DNA from: Cylindrotheca closterium
Taxonomy: Eukaryota > Bacillariophyta > Bacillariophyceae > Bacillariales > Bacillariaceae
Reading direction: 5' to 3'
DNA length: 64,000 nt
Assembly: GCA_933822405.4 (NCBI GenBank)
Contig: CAKOGP040001870.1
Span: 124,001-188,000 of the forward strand
A program made the position numbers and the translations under genes. Of this stretch, positions 43,701 through 55,746 are shown piece after piece (within the stretch, counting starts at the first letter, position 1; the number at the start of each line of letters is the position of its first letter). The notes beneath the pieces are model-generated. The model worked only from the letters and a program-made list of their open reading frames with translations, searched no databases and was not told where the DNA came from.

Positions 43701-46700
43701 CTTCGATGAAGTTGCAAGTGCCGATGGGACAGTGCCTGTCATGGTGTTTTTCCTCAAGTCTAATTCAATCAAGGTCTCTAAGCTTCCTAACGAATTTGGT
43801 ATGGGTCCACTCAATCCAGTTCTCTCCAATTCCAACACTTCGAGGATGGGCAAGGATGCAAGGCTGGCATCTGTAAGAGCGCCTCCCAGCGTACAGTTGT
43901 TGCAACTGAATCGAGTTACTTGCGGACCAAGGGAGTTCAGAATCGTAAAAGTGTCGCCGAATATCCCATTGTTGTCGGAAAAGTCCACGTCTTTCAGCGA
44001 TGGAGCATTTGCAAGGGAAGGAATGGAACCGGATAGCAGATTATTATTCAATCGAACAGTTTCAACGGTTGGATTAGAAAGGAGCTGGATTGGAATTCGG
44101 CCGGTCAAGGCATTGTATTGAAGTTCGATGCTGGTGAGATTCTCCATGCGGAGCTGGTTCATCACTGCAGTAATGGGACCAGAAAGACCAGTTTCCCGCA
44201 AGTTCAGCTTTTGAATTGAATTCGGGATAGTCAGATCAGTCAGTTGACATTTCGAACATCCAAACTCATTCAAGGTGTCTGGAGAATCCGCAAATATAAC
44301 ACCCATGTTGCCGGTGATACCGAGGTTGTTGTTGACATTCACGGATATCAGGGAAGCACCGGAGAGACGAGGCAAGTTGCCAGCAATCTGATTAGTCGAG
44401 AGATCCAACACATTCAAACTTCGCATAGAAACAATACTGAAGGGAACGGCCCCACGCAAAGCATTGTTACTCAGATCCAGTCGTCGCAATGACGTAAGGC
44501 GTCCAAGATCGCTAATCACAGAACCAGTCAATTGATTGCTGGAAAAGTCCAACCGTTCCAGCTTCGTCATGGTGGCAAAACGTGGATGAATCTGTCCAGT
44601 GAATAAGTTGTCCTTGAGTTCAAGTTCTATTAGCTGTGGAAGCTCTGCTAAATTGGACGGAATACTGCCTTCAATTCCAGCCCCACTGAGATTCAGCTTT
44701 GTTAGCGCTTGGAGAGATCGTAATTGAATGGGCAAAGTTCCAGCCAACTGGCAATCTTCACATGAAAATAGTTTCAAGGTTCTCGGAAGCGTGGGAATGT
44801 AGGATGCCAAATTGCCAGACAACCCAATGTTTTGACCCTTCCAAGACAAGAGAGAAAGAGATAGATTGTAATGGTGATGGACAATAGACTGGATTAGATT
44901 CAATGTATTCGAATGATGGTGTCAATGCCAAGGTTACTTACCAAGTCCAATGTTTCAAGCCCACCTTGATTGTTGCTCAATTTCGGCAATGCTCCAGTCA
45001 GTTGATTTTGACCCAAGTCGAATACTTTCAAGTTCGTCAGACCTTCCAATTCTGTAGGTACAGACCCTCGAAGAAGGTTCTCATGGAAATCCAGGGCAGT
45101 CAGAGCTGTCAAGAAACCCAATTCTGTCGCCATTGTACCTTGCATGTTGACCTTTGGCCATTCCAAGGCAACGATTTCTTCTTCTCCAATTCCTTGGCCT
45201 GAATTGCATGTGACACCTTCCCATTCACAAAGCGGCTTGGACGGGTCGACAATGGTATTGGTAGAAGTCCATTCATTGGGAGTAGTCGAGTACCACTGTG
45301 TCAGCAATGCAAAGTGCTGAAGAATGTTCTGCTCGGGTCCCTTGAGATTAAGGTTACTTCCAGGACCTCCTTCTGCCAGCCACCGGACTGCCCTTGCTTG
45401 TGGAGTGGAGGAAGTTGCCGGGTTTGGAAATCTCCCCAAAGTGACCGTCAGAACTTCCTCTAAGCGTGTCAGACGATTGTCCGCTGTGGGGTTTTGTGAG
45501 GGTGCATCGGTAGGTGCATCGCTGAAAAGCCTCGTAGGTCGCGGCGTGACTGTGGGATAGTCCGTTGGTGTTTGGGAAGGTGGTGATGTCGAAGGTGAAA
45601 TGGACGGAACCATCGAAGGTACATGAGATGGTCGGAGTGTCGGATTGCGGGTGGGCGAGATCGAAGGACGTTCGGTAGGATTCAAACTGGGCCGGTTTGT
45701 TGGAGCCATGGAAGAAGTCGGCTGTCCCGAAGGTTGCATGGCATCACGTTCGTCGTCGATGGTTTCCAGTGGCGACTGCACCAGCTCAATTCGCCTGAGT
45801 GTAGCTTCGTTTTCATCCGACAAAACGATGCCTTCAAACTCTCCTGGAAAGAAATCAAGTGGAAGCTTGATGGGCATTTTTAGCAGTGCAATTTTTTCAA
45901 ACCGAAAGTGCGTTTGCAGCTGCCTTGTTTCAATCAATGTGTCGTTGAATCCCCGTGTAATGTAGAGCACCAAATCTTCTTCATCAAAAATGGAAAAGTT
46001 GACAAAGTTGATATTGAGATAGAATTCTTCGGCCGGTCCGCCTGGCAAAGTACCAATGGTAATATTTCCTGTCAATAGAGGAGAATACTTGATGATGTCC
46101 AACACTGGATAGTTCGATCTTGATCCGTTTGCTGTATTAATGGCTCCTTGAGCAAATCCAAAAACGACCACACAAACCGCAACGACGACAGTCACCGTGA
46201 ATGTGGCACATGCAATCAAAGCATACTTCTTTTTGGAAGACAGTTTAGTAAAGTACGAGGTCTCCTCATCGCTGTCATCATCTTCCATATCTCTCTTCTT
46301 TGTCTTCTTTCCTTTTCCCTTCCCCTTTCCGTCCGAGTTGTTCAGCAACTTGCTGACGACCTCGAGATCATCCTCTCCCATGTTTTCGACCAACTTGCTA
46401 ACCATATCGATCTTGGTGAGAGGGTCCACCCGTTCGGCTACTTGAACATGTGTATCCTTGGAGCCATAGATGTGGCGTGCGGATTGGGAAGAAGCAGACT
46501 TTTTCTTTTGCTTCTGTTTGGATTCCTTCAAGTCTCTCGAACTTTGATGCCTCTTGCTCGAACGTTGATTCAGCATGTGCGATCGTCTGTCATCTACTAC
46601 TTCTTCTGGAAAATCCTTGGCGGATGAGGTTCTTCGACTGCCAGAACGCCGGCTTTGCGATGGAGAATGCGTTTCTTCCACTACAGGACGGCTGCTACGA

Positions 46701-46879
46701 GATTGAGATTTACGAGAGCTTTTGCGTCGACTACTACTTCTTCGACCTTCCACTCGTTCGTCGTCTTCATAATCGCTGTAATCATCTTCTAGTTCATGTG
46801 CGTGAGACGAAGAGGATCTGCGGGTGCCTCCGCCGCTCTTTCGTCCACTCTTTCTCTTTTTATGATGTCCATGTGCCAT
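40728..46879 (-). CDS. Type II membrane leucine-rich repeat receptor-like protein
   Basis: Eight exons read 46879-44942, 44837-43254, 43174-43096, 43021-42591, 42506-42431, 42356-42067, 41990-41918 and 41842-40728 give 1861 aa; every junction is GT-AG and in phase. The cytoplasmic N-terminus is basic and Ser-rich (about 215 residues), with a GKGKGKGKKTKK stretch. One membrane segment follows (YALIACATFTVTVVVAVCVVVFGF, about 220-243). A globular region and a stalk of Pro-Thr-Ser repeats (SPTRNPTLRPS) lead to a very long LRR ectodomain with the plant-like consensus LxxLxxLxLSxNxLxGxIP. There is no kinase domain. A Trp/Cys pair (CEWEGVTCNSG) caps the LRR start as in plant LRR proteins. It is probably a surface receptor or adhesion protein; the ligand is unknown. 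Confidence 0.88.
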
Positions 46880-48636
46880 TTTCGATGATGTTTTGTGCGA
46901 CTGTGAATGAATGTAGTCTGCTTATGCTTGCTTGCTTGTTTGCTTGCTTGAATACAGACAAAGCTGTCGAGGTCTCTACGGTCAAGTGCTGGATGCTGCA
47001 GTAAAGCGTGCTTTCCTTTTCCTAACACTCACACAACACTTCCGGATCGTGCACCTCCCACTCCACTAAAGTTGTCTATTTGATACGACTAACAGATGGA
47101 TCTTATGGGAAGCACGTGCCGTGGCCAAAAATTCTCTTGTCCGGCGCCGGAAACCGAGCATGAATGTCGCTACTATGTCACAATGAAAGTCATTGTTTCT
47201 CGACTCATGCGACTACTGTATTTCCAAATGATACGCAACGTTTGGACGGCGGCCAAAAACACACTTTGGAGGAGGACTCTAAAAATCCTACAGCACCACA
47301 GTATCACTACGCTGTACTGCAGGAGGTGGTAGCAAAAGTTCCGGAAGTTTGCAGTATGACAGTTCCAGTACGTACATTATGGAACTGTTCCAGGTTTTTG
47401 CTTGTGATGAATGCTACCGGTACCGTAACGGTGGTAGCTTGTCACAGCCGATGGAGCTGGGATAGTAGCTCGACGCGCACGAAGATGGCTGCTGCTATCA
47501 AACTGCTCTGTAGTACTGCTGTAGTATCGTCTCTGGAATGTTCTTTTGATTTGCCGCAGCTAGAAAAGACGAAGTGTAACTTCAGCTAGCTACTAGTACT
47601 ACTAGCCTGCTAGTAGTATTACAGGCAGCTACAATCATGATGCTGTTTTTTACCTTCTTCAGCTACTACTAGTACAAGCAGCAGGAGGAGTACGAGTAGC
47701 AGGTAGAATCATGATTGCTTTTCAACCAGATTGCTACTATTTCTAGCCACTTACTGTAGTTATCGTAGAACGGGACCTGGTAGTAGTAGAGGCAAGCAGC
47801 AACTGTGTAGTTCTTCCCTCAAAGCTCCATCATCATCGTTCTTGGAGGTTATTATTTCGAGACTGAACCCAGCAGGTGACTAGCCACTTATTATATACAA
47901 TGGGACCTCCTGGTAGTAAGTACCTGGCAGAGGTCAGCCAGCAATAAAGCAGTTCTTCAAAGCTTCATACAGTATCTTCTTTGAGAAGGAACGAGGGTAT
48001 TGCAGTCTGGGAACAATAAGTCCCGGGATCTCTTGTTTCTTGATCGATTAGAAAAATCCCAACTACAGTATCTCTACAAAGCTTAGCCAACTATGCCCCA
48101 ACGAGCGAAACGAAAAAAGTCACAATGGGATCTGTTCCGGGCGCTGAGTGACCCAGTCGTCATCGTTGCGTTGTGTGTGAACACCCCCCGAACTGCTGCT
48201 TGGGAGCAGAAGGAGAATCGGCACGAATTCGGAACTTCCCGTTAGATGTTGGAATTTGTGATCTCATCGCTGCGTTCGCTTTTCTACTCATGAGCCATTA
48301 CTTATTGCTTCAACATGCGAATGTCTTATCGCGAAAAATCCGAGGTCATTGATCAATAGTGGCTTTTTTTCAAGAAATCGCTTTCCTAAATGTTTATTCA
48401 TGTACACATAAATGAATGGTTTGACATTTCGGTCTTCAACCGAACCTCTTTGCAAGATAGACGGAAATTACGTCACACTAACTTCGCATCTTCACATTCG
48501 CTCACCTTCGCCTTCGGGAAGTTCCGCCGTCTGCTTCCAAAATCTGAGTGGAAAAAGGGAGACGAATCTTTCCCACCAAATTTGCAACAGAGAACACAAA
48601 ACAGAAACCACCAACAGTATCTTCACCATAATAATC
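46880..48636. other. Long intergenic region with CTAG-rich repeats
   Basis: Divergent spacer between the LRR gene (-) and the TPR-like gene (+). The stretch 47580-47960 is dense in CTAGTA/TACTAG words and AGCAGG units. TACCGGTA lies at 47415-47422. Open frames at 47096-47589 show no domain and I do not call them. Confidence 0.5.
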
Positions 48637-49472
48637 ATGATACCTTCCCTTGCAGCCGATAGAAACAACGATGCCGTCAGTTTGATTGATACAGGTAAGA
48701 AGAAAGAGAGACAGATACAATGTTGCAGTCATACTTTCTTGCACACTAGACTCACTGTTTTGCTTCGAACCAATCTTCTTCTTTTTGTTCACTTTCAGGC
48801 AACATGGATGCTGCCATCTGTGGTTTGTCGCACCTCGTGGAAGGATTTCGCAATTTTGTGTGCGATCATAATAATCCCAACGAAAACTCAGAAGATAACC
48901 TTCGTCCTACAACCCTAAGCTTGGATCAATGCATGGCTATCAGTCAACCCTGCAAAGCCGACGATGACGAGGATGAAGCTAGTAGTACCGATTCTGGAGA
49001 GCACTCCGACGACGATCAGGCAAACCGTTTCGTGTACCGAACTGGAATCCGAATGCCTTCATCTGTTGCTTTTGATAAGGATCGGGATAGGCTCATGTCC
49101 TCGATCTTCCTCTTCAATTTGGGCCTTGCCCATCAGTTGCGAGCAGAAGCCATCACCAAAAATGCCGAACAACAACACACGTTGTACGCCAAGGCACTCA
49201 AGATCTACGGACTTGCATTCAAAATGCAAGAACGAGGAGGCTACTTCAACTCCAACTTTCACTTCATCATGGCAATTCTGAACAACATTGGAGTGATCCA
49301 TGAACGAATGGGTTCCCTCATCCTTGCCAAGCAATGTTTTGGAAAACTCATGTCAGTACTTATGCTTCTGACCGAGCGCAAATGTTACGACACCTCCAAG
49401 CTCTACGTGAAAGGATTCTTCACCAATGCAAGTCTCTCCTGCCACGAAGCTTGTACAGCAGCAGCTGCTTGA
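48637..49472 (+). CDS. Small TPR-like protein of a diatom-type family
   Basis: Exons 48637-48694 and 48799-49472 give 243 aa (donor GTAAGA, acceptor TTTCAG, in phase). The first exon encodes only 19 residues (MIPSLAADRNNDAVSLIDT). The C-terminal half reads as paired helices of TPR type: MSSIFLFNLGLAHQLRAEA, HTLYAKALKIYGLAFKMQ, HFIMAILNNIGVIHERMG and LILAKQCFGKLMSVLML. The central segment is acidic (DDDEDEASSTDSGEHSDDD). No signal peptide or membrane segment is seen. Function is unknown; TPR helices suggest a protein-interaction role. Confidence 0.75.
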
Positions 49473-50402
49473 AAGCAGAACGAAAGCAACCACCACCACC
49501 ACCACAACGATTCAGCACCGTCTATTTTGCAAAACTTACTTTTTCACATAGAGACACCCCACTTTTGACGGTGATTTGGAACAACAAATTTTGAAACCAA
49601 CACCTCCGCATTTTAAACTACAAAACCCACATAATTTTAAAAACATGAAACACTTTTAGGAAAACAAACTGCGCAATGAAACACTTTTAGGAAAACAAAC
49701 TGCGCACCTTATCTTGCATTCTTGTTGTTGTGCTGTTATTTTCTTGCAAGTAGACACTACGATAGTTTTCAAAGCTGCATTTTGGGTCTCACTTCTATGT
49801 GGTTGGGGTGTTAATTCTTCACTTTCTACCTCTCAACGGAACGGTAGGAGAACAAGGAAGCTTGCATGTGTACTCCTTTCCTGGTGCCTCTGTGGCAGTT
49901 TTGGGTGCCAGTCCCAGATTCTTCCTTCCTCCGTTTGCTTCGCGGGCGAAGCTGTCAGGCGTCTCGCTCTGTTTTTCGCCACCAAACTCACTATTTTTCG
50001 CCATCAAATACTTAATATGCTTGGACAAAATACTCCTTCAAGCGACATTCGCAGAAATAACTTCTTCTACCTGCAGAAGTGCTCCATTAGAATTTTCGGG
50101 CTCATCGCTCATCGATAATTAAAAGACTGTATGGCAATGTACACGTGTACCGGTCCACGGACAGAGTGTACGAGAGTTGATTGCGGCTGCGCAACGACAG
50201 CAGGGAGGAGTGATTCATTCTTCCTAGAGCATAAACACACCCATTCTCCAGACAAGAGGATAGCATCCACTCTCAGCTCTCAGCTCTTATTCAGCCTTCA
50301 CTAACTCTGCAAACCTGAACATTTTAAGACTTGACGTTTTTAAAATAAGGCGTTTCACTGCACTGAAGACAGCTTTACTACAATTCATCAAACAAGTTTA
50401 GG
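49473..50402. other. Intergenic upstream of the receptor cluster
   Basis: Holds the 31-bp duplication and the promoter of the first receptor gene. Open frames at 49714-50122 lack a domain and are not called. The upstream blocks shared by the other two receptor genes were not found here. Confidence 0.45.
49645..49706. repeat. 31-bp perfect tandem duplication
   Basis: Positions 49645-49675 and 49676-49706 are identical (unit begins ATGAAACACTTTTAGG). It lies in the 3' flank of the TPR-like gene. Confidence 0.95.
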
Positions 50403-52423
50403 ATGGCGTGGACTCGAGAGCAACGAATGGTTTTGGCCATTCTTCCCAAAATTTCCAGCGTTTTCTCGCTTTTCGGTAGCCTTTGGATTATCATTGAAGT
50501 AACAACCGAGGGAAGGAAGATTCAGAATCCCTATCACCGATTACTATTGGCGATGAGCATATATGACACTCTAGAAAGCTTTTGGAATTTCGGAAGCACT
50601 TGGCCCATTGTAGAAGGCAGTCCTGATATCATTTGGGCAATGGGGAATGTATCCACCTGTGAAGCGCAAGGATTCTTTCTCACGTTGAGTGTGGCGGTAC
50701 CCATCTACAACGCTATGCTTAGCATATATTATATTCTGGTTATCAACTATCGATACACCAACACACAGCTGAGAAGGCGAGTGGAACCAATCATGCACTT
50801 GATCGCCTTTTTCTGGTCGTTTGGAACAGCCAGTTATTCTGCTGCAACTGGTCTGTTTAACAATGCGAATCTATGGTGCTGGATTGCACCATTGCCCTTG
50901 GATTGCAAGGATACGATCACATATGGTACTGTCGAAGAAGGGAATGACAACCCATGCATTCGTGGTGATAATGTCTGGATATATCGGTTCGGCTTTTACT
51001 TTATTCCTCTTTGGTCTTGCATTTTCTTTGCGAGTAAGTTCTTTGATGCGATGACGAATGATGATGACGCTAAAGTTCCAATCGGTTGCAGCAAACGAAA
51101 ATCTTACCTATTGATTTCCTCTTTTTAGCCGCTTGTACTCTTTGGGTCTATAGATATGTCTATAACACGGATAAGCAAACTTTGGCGTACCGTCGTCCCG
51201 AGACCGCAGGTCGACAAACGACATGGTGGTCACATAACGGAGGATTATCCAGAAAATCCAAGGTACACGTGCCAAACGTAGTCACTCGATCTGGTGCAAC
51301 TGAAAGCACCCATACGAGCACCCATCACCAGACCACGAATTCAACTCCAGTCAAGTCGGATAATGACGCCACCCCCAATACCCCTCCGCCAGTCAAGTCG
51401 GGCGATGACAACTCCATGACAAAAGAAGCGCCAAAGCAAGAACAGGAAGAAGCGTCACTAACACTTCAAGCCTCTGAAAAATCACAGGCACCTAGTGTCG
51501 ACTCGGGTGGAAATCAATCTCATTCCTCATCCTCCATCGGCAAGATCGTCGATTTGACTGGAAGTGTAAGGGATGTCTACCCGGACGGTGTTGAAGATAG
51601 TGGTGACGATGAGTATCTTGAGGACCTAACTGACGGAGACAGCAAGAAGAATTCACTAAAAAACGACGATAACAAATCGGTGGATAGCAAATCGACGGGA
51701 GACTCGATTGATGAAGAAGAGGTGTTTCGGAAAATTGATGTTCTGGTGGCGTCAAACCGAGAAATGCGAGGTGACTTCGGCCCCGACGACGAAGAAGAAG
51801 AAAAGCGGGAAGAAAGTTATGAATTCGGCGATTTGAATGATGCCAATAGTGGCGATGACGAGGACGAAGATCCCCACCTGACAAATTCTACTGAATCAGA
51901 GACTAGGAAGAATACCATTCGAGCGAAAGTGGACGAATGGAAGAATCGCCGGGTGCAGTATGCCGAAGATATGCCTCGAACTTACGAAGTCTTCAAGCAA
52001 GCCTGCTACTACCTTGGAGCTTTCTACTGTACGCATGTTTGGTCAACGAGCAATCGTATTGTCCAAACAATCATGGGAGGTGGAACTGTCTTCCCCTTGA
52101 TCGCTTGCCATTCCTTCTTTGATCCATTCCAAGGATTTCTGAACTATTTGGTCTATCAACGACCACGAATCCTGCAATTGAGGAAGAAGCATCCCGAGAT
52201 GAGCTGGTGGGGAGTCATGGTCAAGTCGTTGCGGTTTTCTTTCATGGATGGCGCAAATGGGAGAAGTTCTAAATCCTTTGGTGACTCGAAGAATTCGCGC
52301 AATTTCTCCTTTCGTAACTCCTTTCGCAGCAGCAAAAATGTGTCCAGAAGTTCAAGAGGAGGATCCTCTTCTCATTTGGAAAGGAGTAAATCTGGCGACC
52401 TTTCGAACAATGAAAGTACCTAG
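50403..52423 (+). CDS. Seven-helix receptor-like protein, paralogue A
   Basis: Exons 50403-51033 and 51129-52423 give 641 aa. Exon 1 encodes five membrane segments, beginning with ILPKISSVFSLFGSLWIIIEV and HRLLLAMSIYDTLESFWNF. A Cys before helix 3 (CEAQGFFL) and Cys residues in the loop after helix 4 (WCWIAPLPLDC) could form the usual GPCR disulfide. Exon 2 completes helix 5 (LWSCIFFATACTLWVYRYVY), then a long acidic Ser/Asp-rich third cytoplasmic loop (about 240-500), then two more helices (ACYYLGAFYCTHVWSTSNRIV and FDPFQGFLNYLVYQRPR). The layout resembles class E / cAMP-receptor-like GPCRs (inference; no DRY motif is obvious). The tail is basic and Ser-rich with many possible phosphosites. 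It is the first of three tandem copies. Confidence 0.82.
50433..51162 (+). repeat. 730-bp tract identical to 53348-54077
   Basis: By reading, I found no difference between the two copies across exon 1, the whole 95-nt intron and the first bases of exon 2. Sequence diverges at once on both sides. Confidence 0.92.
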
Positions 52424-53317
52424 ATGATTGTGACCCAAGTTTCACCTGACGACTCTACGGAACACTGAAGAAGCAACTTGCGAAACTACGCGGCCGATAA
52501 AACTTTGAAGATTCATGTACCGGTAAGCTACCAATAGCAAACCAAGGACAAAGTTGCGGCAACAATACATATGATGGGATCTTTGCTGCTTTTGAGTCAG
52601 CCTTCTTTTTTAGAGTCCAGTTTGTCATCGTGATGACTATTTGCTACGTTGCAGCTGGACCAAGAGCAAAGTATTCCTACTTCGTGCGAAGCATATCTTT
52701 GTACAGTAACACCATGTCGGGATAATGTCCAAGTTATAGTTTTACTTTTGTCTTACCGTATACCGGTATACCTACCTGGTACCCGTTACAGTGGTATGGC
52801 TTTGATGAGTGGCAATGAAAAGAATGAATCTGTTGTTTTGGCCGGTCTGTACCTGGTACCAGGTAGCAGTTCCGAATGATCCGCCGTTGTAAAGAATGTG
52901 GTAATGGTGTTCTTCAAGTACCAGTACAGCTTCTTCCGAAAATCGATCGGAATTTTTTGTTTGTGCTCCCTCCGAAGTGCTCAGATCATACCTTGCACCA
53001 TCAAGAAGGAATTCGAACGAATGATGAGTTCAAAAGAACACCAAATCATAGCAAATACTTGAAAAGGGTATCAATTAGTTGTTCTCCATTTACGGGAACT
53101 TTTAATGGAGAAATTCTGGATGTCCCTCATCGTCAATATGCTATTTGAGCGGCACTTTTTCGTTGCGCCAGACACCACCGGCAAAGGTACGTGTACGTAC
53201 CGAAGTACCATTACCACATAAAGTCCTTCATCTCCTTCATCAACAAGAGTTCAATACAAGCCTTCCAAACGCCTCGACACGCGAAAAAGTTATCAGACAC
53301 TTCAAAAATTAAGTAGT
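52424..53317. other. Intergenic between receptor paralogues A and B
   Basis: Two TACCGGTA palindromes (52518-52525, 52761-52768) and TACCTGGTACC words (52780-52865). The last 210 bp hold two blocks shared with the upstream region of paralogue C. No gene called. Confidence 0.55.
53110..53276 (+). promoter_or_regulatory. Upstream region of receptor B, sharing two blocks with receptor C
   Basis: Block one, 53110-53163, matches 59895-59950 closely (GAAATTCTGGATGTCCCTC at its start and CGGCACTTTTT near its end). Block two, CAAGCCTTCCAAACGCCTCG at 53257-53276, recurs at 60104-60123. Their positions relative to the start codons are similar (about -208 versus -254, and -61 versus -45). Confidence 0.65.
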
Positions 53318-55029
53318 ATGGCCCTTTCACGACAGCAGCGAGTCTGGTTGGCCATTCTTCCCAAAATTTCCAGCGTTTTCTCGCTTTTCGGTAGCCTTTG
53401 GATTATCATTGAAGTAACAACCGAGGGAAGGAAGATTCAGAATCCCTATCACCGATTACTATTGGCGATGAGCATATATGACACTCTAGAAAGCTTTTGG
53501 AATTTCGGAAGCACTTGGCCCATTGTAGAAGGCAGTCCTGATATCATTTGGGCAATGGGGAATGTATCCACCTGTGAAGCGCAAGGATTCTTTCTCACGT
53601 TGAGTGTGGCGGTACCCATCTACAACGCTATGCTTAGCATATATTATATTCTGGTTATCAACTATCGATACACCAACACACAGCTGAGAAGGCGAGTGGA
53701 ACCAATCATGCACTTGATCGCCTTTTTCTGGTCGTTTGGAACAGCCAGTTATTCTGCTGCAACTGGTCTGTTTAACAATGCGAATCTATGGTGCTGGATT
53801 GCACCATTGCCCTTGGATTGCAAGGATACGATCACATATGGTACTGTCGAAGAAGGGAATGACAACCCATGCATTCGTGGTGATAATGTCTGGATATATC
53901 GGTTCGGCTTTTACTTTATTCCTCTTTGGTCTTGCATTTTCTTTGCGAGTAAGTTCTTTGATGCGATGACGAATGATGATGACGCTAAAGTTCCAATCGG
54001 TTGCAGCAAACGAAAATCTTACCTATTGATTTCCTCTTTTTAGCCGCTTGTACTCTTTGGGTCTATAGATATGTCTACAACACGGATAAGCGAACCTTGG
54101 CTTACCGTCGTCCTGAGACCGCAGGTCGACACACGTCCTGGTGGTCGAATAACGGAGAGACAAGCAGAAAGTCCAAGATACACGAAGCCTCATCAACCCT
54201 TCGAAGCTCTGACAAATCCAAAACACCCAGCGTCGACTCGGGTGGAAATCAATCTCAATCGTCATCCTCCATTGGCAAGAGAATCGATTTGTCAGGAAGT
54301 GTAAGGGATGTCTATCCGGACGATAGTGAAGATGATGATGAGTATCTTGAGGACCTGAATGATGGGAAGGACAAGAAAGATACGCAAAAATGCGAGCACG
54401 ATGACAAATCGGTGGATAGCAAATCAACGTTAGACTCGATTGATGAAGAGAAGGTGTTTCGGGAAATTGATGTTTTGGTGGCGTCGAACCGAGGTGACTA
54501 TGGCCCCAATGACGAAGAAGAAGAAAAGCGGGAAGAAAGTTATGCATTCGGCGATTTGAATGACTCCAATAGCGGTGATGAGGACGAGGACGAGGATCCC
54601 CGCCTGACAAATTCTACCAAATCAGAGACCAGGAAGAATACCATTCGAGCGAAAGTGGACGAATGGAAGAATCGCCGGGTGCAGTATGCCGAAGATATGC
54701 CTCGAACTTATGAAGTCTTCAAGCAAGCCTGCTACTACCTTGGAGCTTTCTACTGTACGCATGTTTGGTCAACGAGCAATCGTATTGTCCAAACAATCAT
54801 GGGAGGTGGAACTGTCTTCCCCTTGATTGCTTGCCATTCTTTCTTTGATCCATTGCAGGGTTTTCTGAACTATTTGGTCTATCAACGACCACGAATCCAG
54901 CAATTGAGGAAAAAGCATCCAGAGATGAGCTGGTGGGGAGTCATGGTCGAATCGTTGCGGTTTTCCTTCATGGACGACGCAAGTAGAAGAGGTTCCAAAT
55001 CCTTTGGTTCTAAATCCTTTGGTGAATAA
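53318..55029 (+). CDS. Seven-helix receptor-like protein, paralogue B
   Basis: Exons 53318-53948 and 54044-55029 give 538 aa. The first ten codons (MALSRQQRVW) resemble paralogue C, while the next 730 bp are identical to paralogue A. The third cytoplasmic loop is shorter than in A (about 100 codons fewer between helix 5 and helix 6, including loss of the THTSTHHQTTN segment). Helices 6 and 7 are almost the same as in A. The tail is cut short: it ends GSKSFGSKSFGE, while the plus strand after the stop still resembles A's tail (55031-55120), so the stop shortens an ancestrally longer tail. Same family and inferred role as A. Confidence 0.82.
53348..54077 (+). repeat. 730-bp tract identical to 50433-51162
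   Basis: Second copy of the identical tract described for paralogue A, offset by 2915 bp. Confidence 0.92.
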
Positions 55030-55746
55030 AGGAAGCCACGCAAATTTTTCGACCTACAGCAAAAATATGTCCTGAAAATCAAGAAAGCCCTCTTCTCATT
55101 TGGAAAGGAGCAAATATAGCGATCTCTCGACAAATAGCACTACGCAAAGTTTGTTACCGAGAGTCCACATGCTAACGACCTCAGAGCACTGAAGCGACCC
55201 ATACTGCCAGTGATGCTTTGCAAGTCAGGCAGGCTATCAAGGAAGCTGATCAGGCTGACAGATCCAGTTGGAAACCAAGGAAAACGTTGCGGCAACAATA
55301 CAGATTCCAGTTTTATCGAATGTTATGACCCAGATGGGTGCCATCATGGGTCCAGTCATGGCACCAAACGGAGTCAATTGCTGCAGTACCTTCCGCTTGT
55401 ATATATATTAAGACTTTCGGAATACGAATTGACATGAGATCTGCTGCTGATCAAAAGCCATCATCTCAGGCATTGCAAAGTTTCGCAAACATACAGTAGT
55501 GAAATGAAATAGCTTAGTCCTATCTTCATATACTACTAGTATTAAAATATATAAATAGGATTGGGTGATCTTTTTTCTGAATCCATTGCTATTATTATTT
55601 TTTTATTTTCTAGTTCATCTTCGAACTTATTGTTCCCATTCAAAGTTTGTATTATTGAAGGTCACACGACTTTTGAGTGTTGTCATGACTAGTACTTCGA
55701 GCACTGACCCATCCATCCTATCTTCCTCTCATTTTCACCGATGATT
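55030..55746. other. Intergenic; first part is the relic of a longer receptor tail
   Basis: Bases 55031-55120 resemble the 3' coding end of paralogue A but are out of use after the earlier stop. The remainder shows nothing notable. Confidence 0.5.

Noticed and set aside
47096..47589. Two overlapping plus-strand ORFs upstream of the TPR-like gene
   Set aside because: No recognisable domain, biased composition, and they cross GTAC/TACCGGTA-type intergenic DNA.
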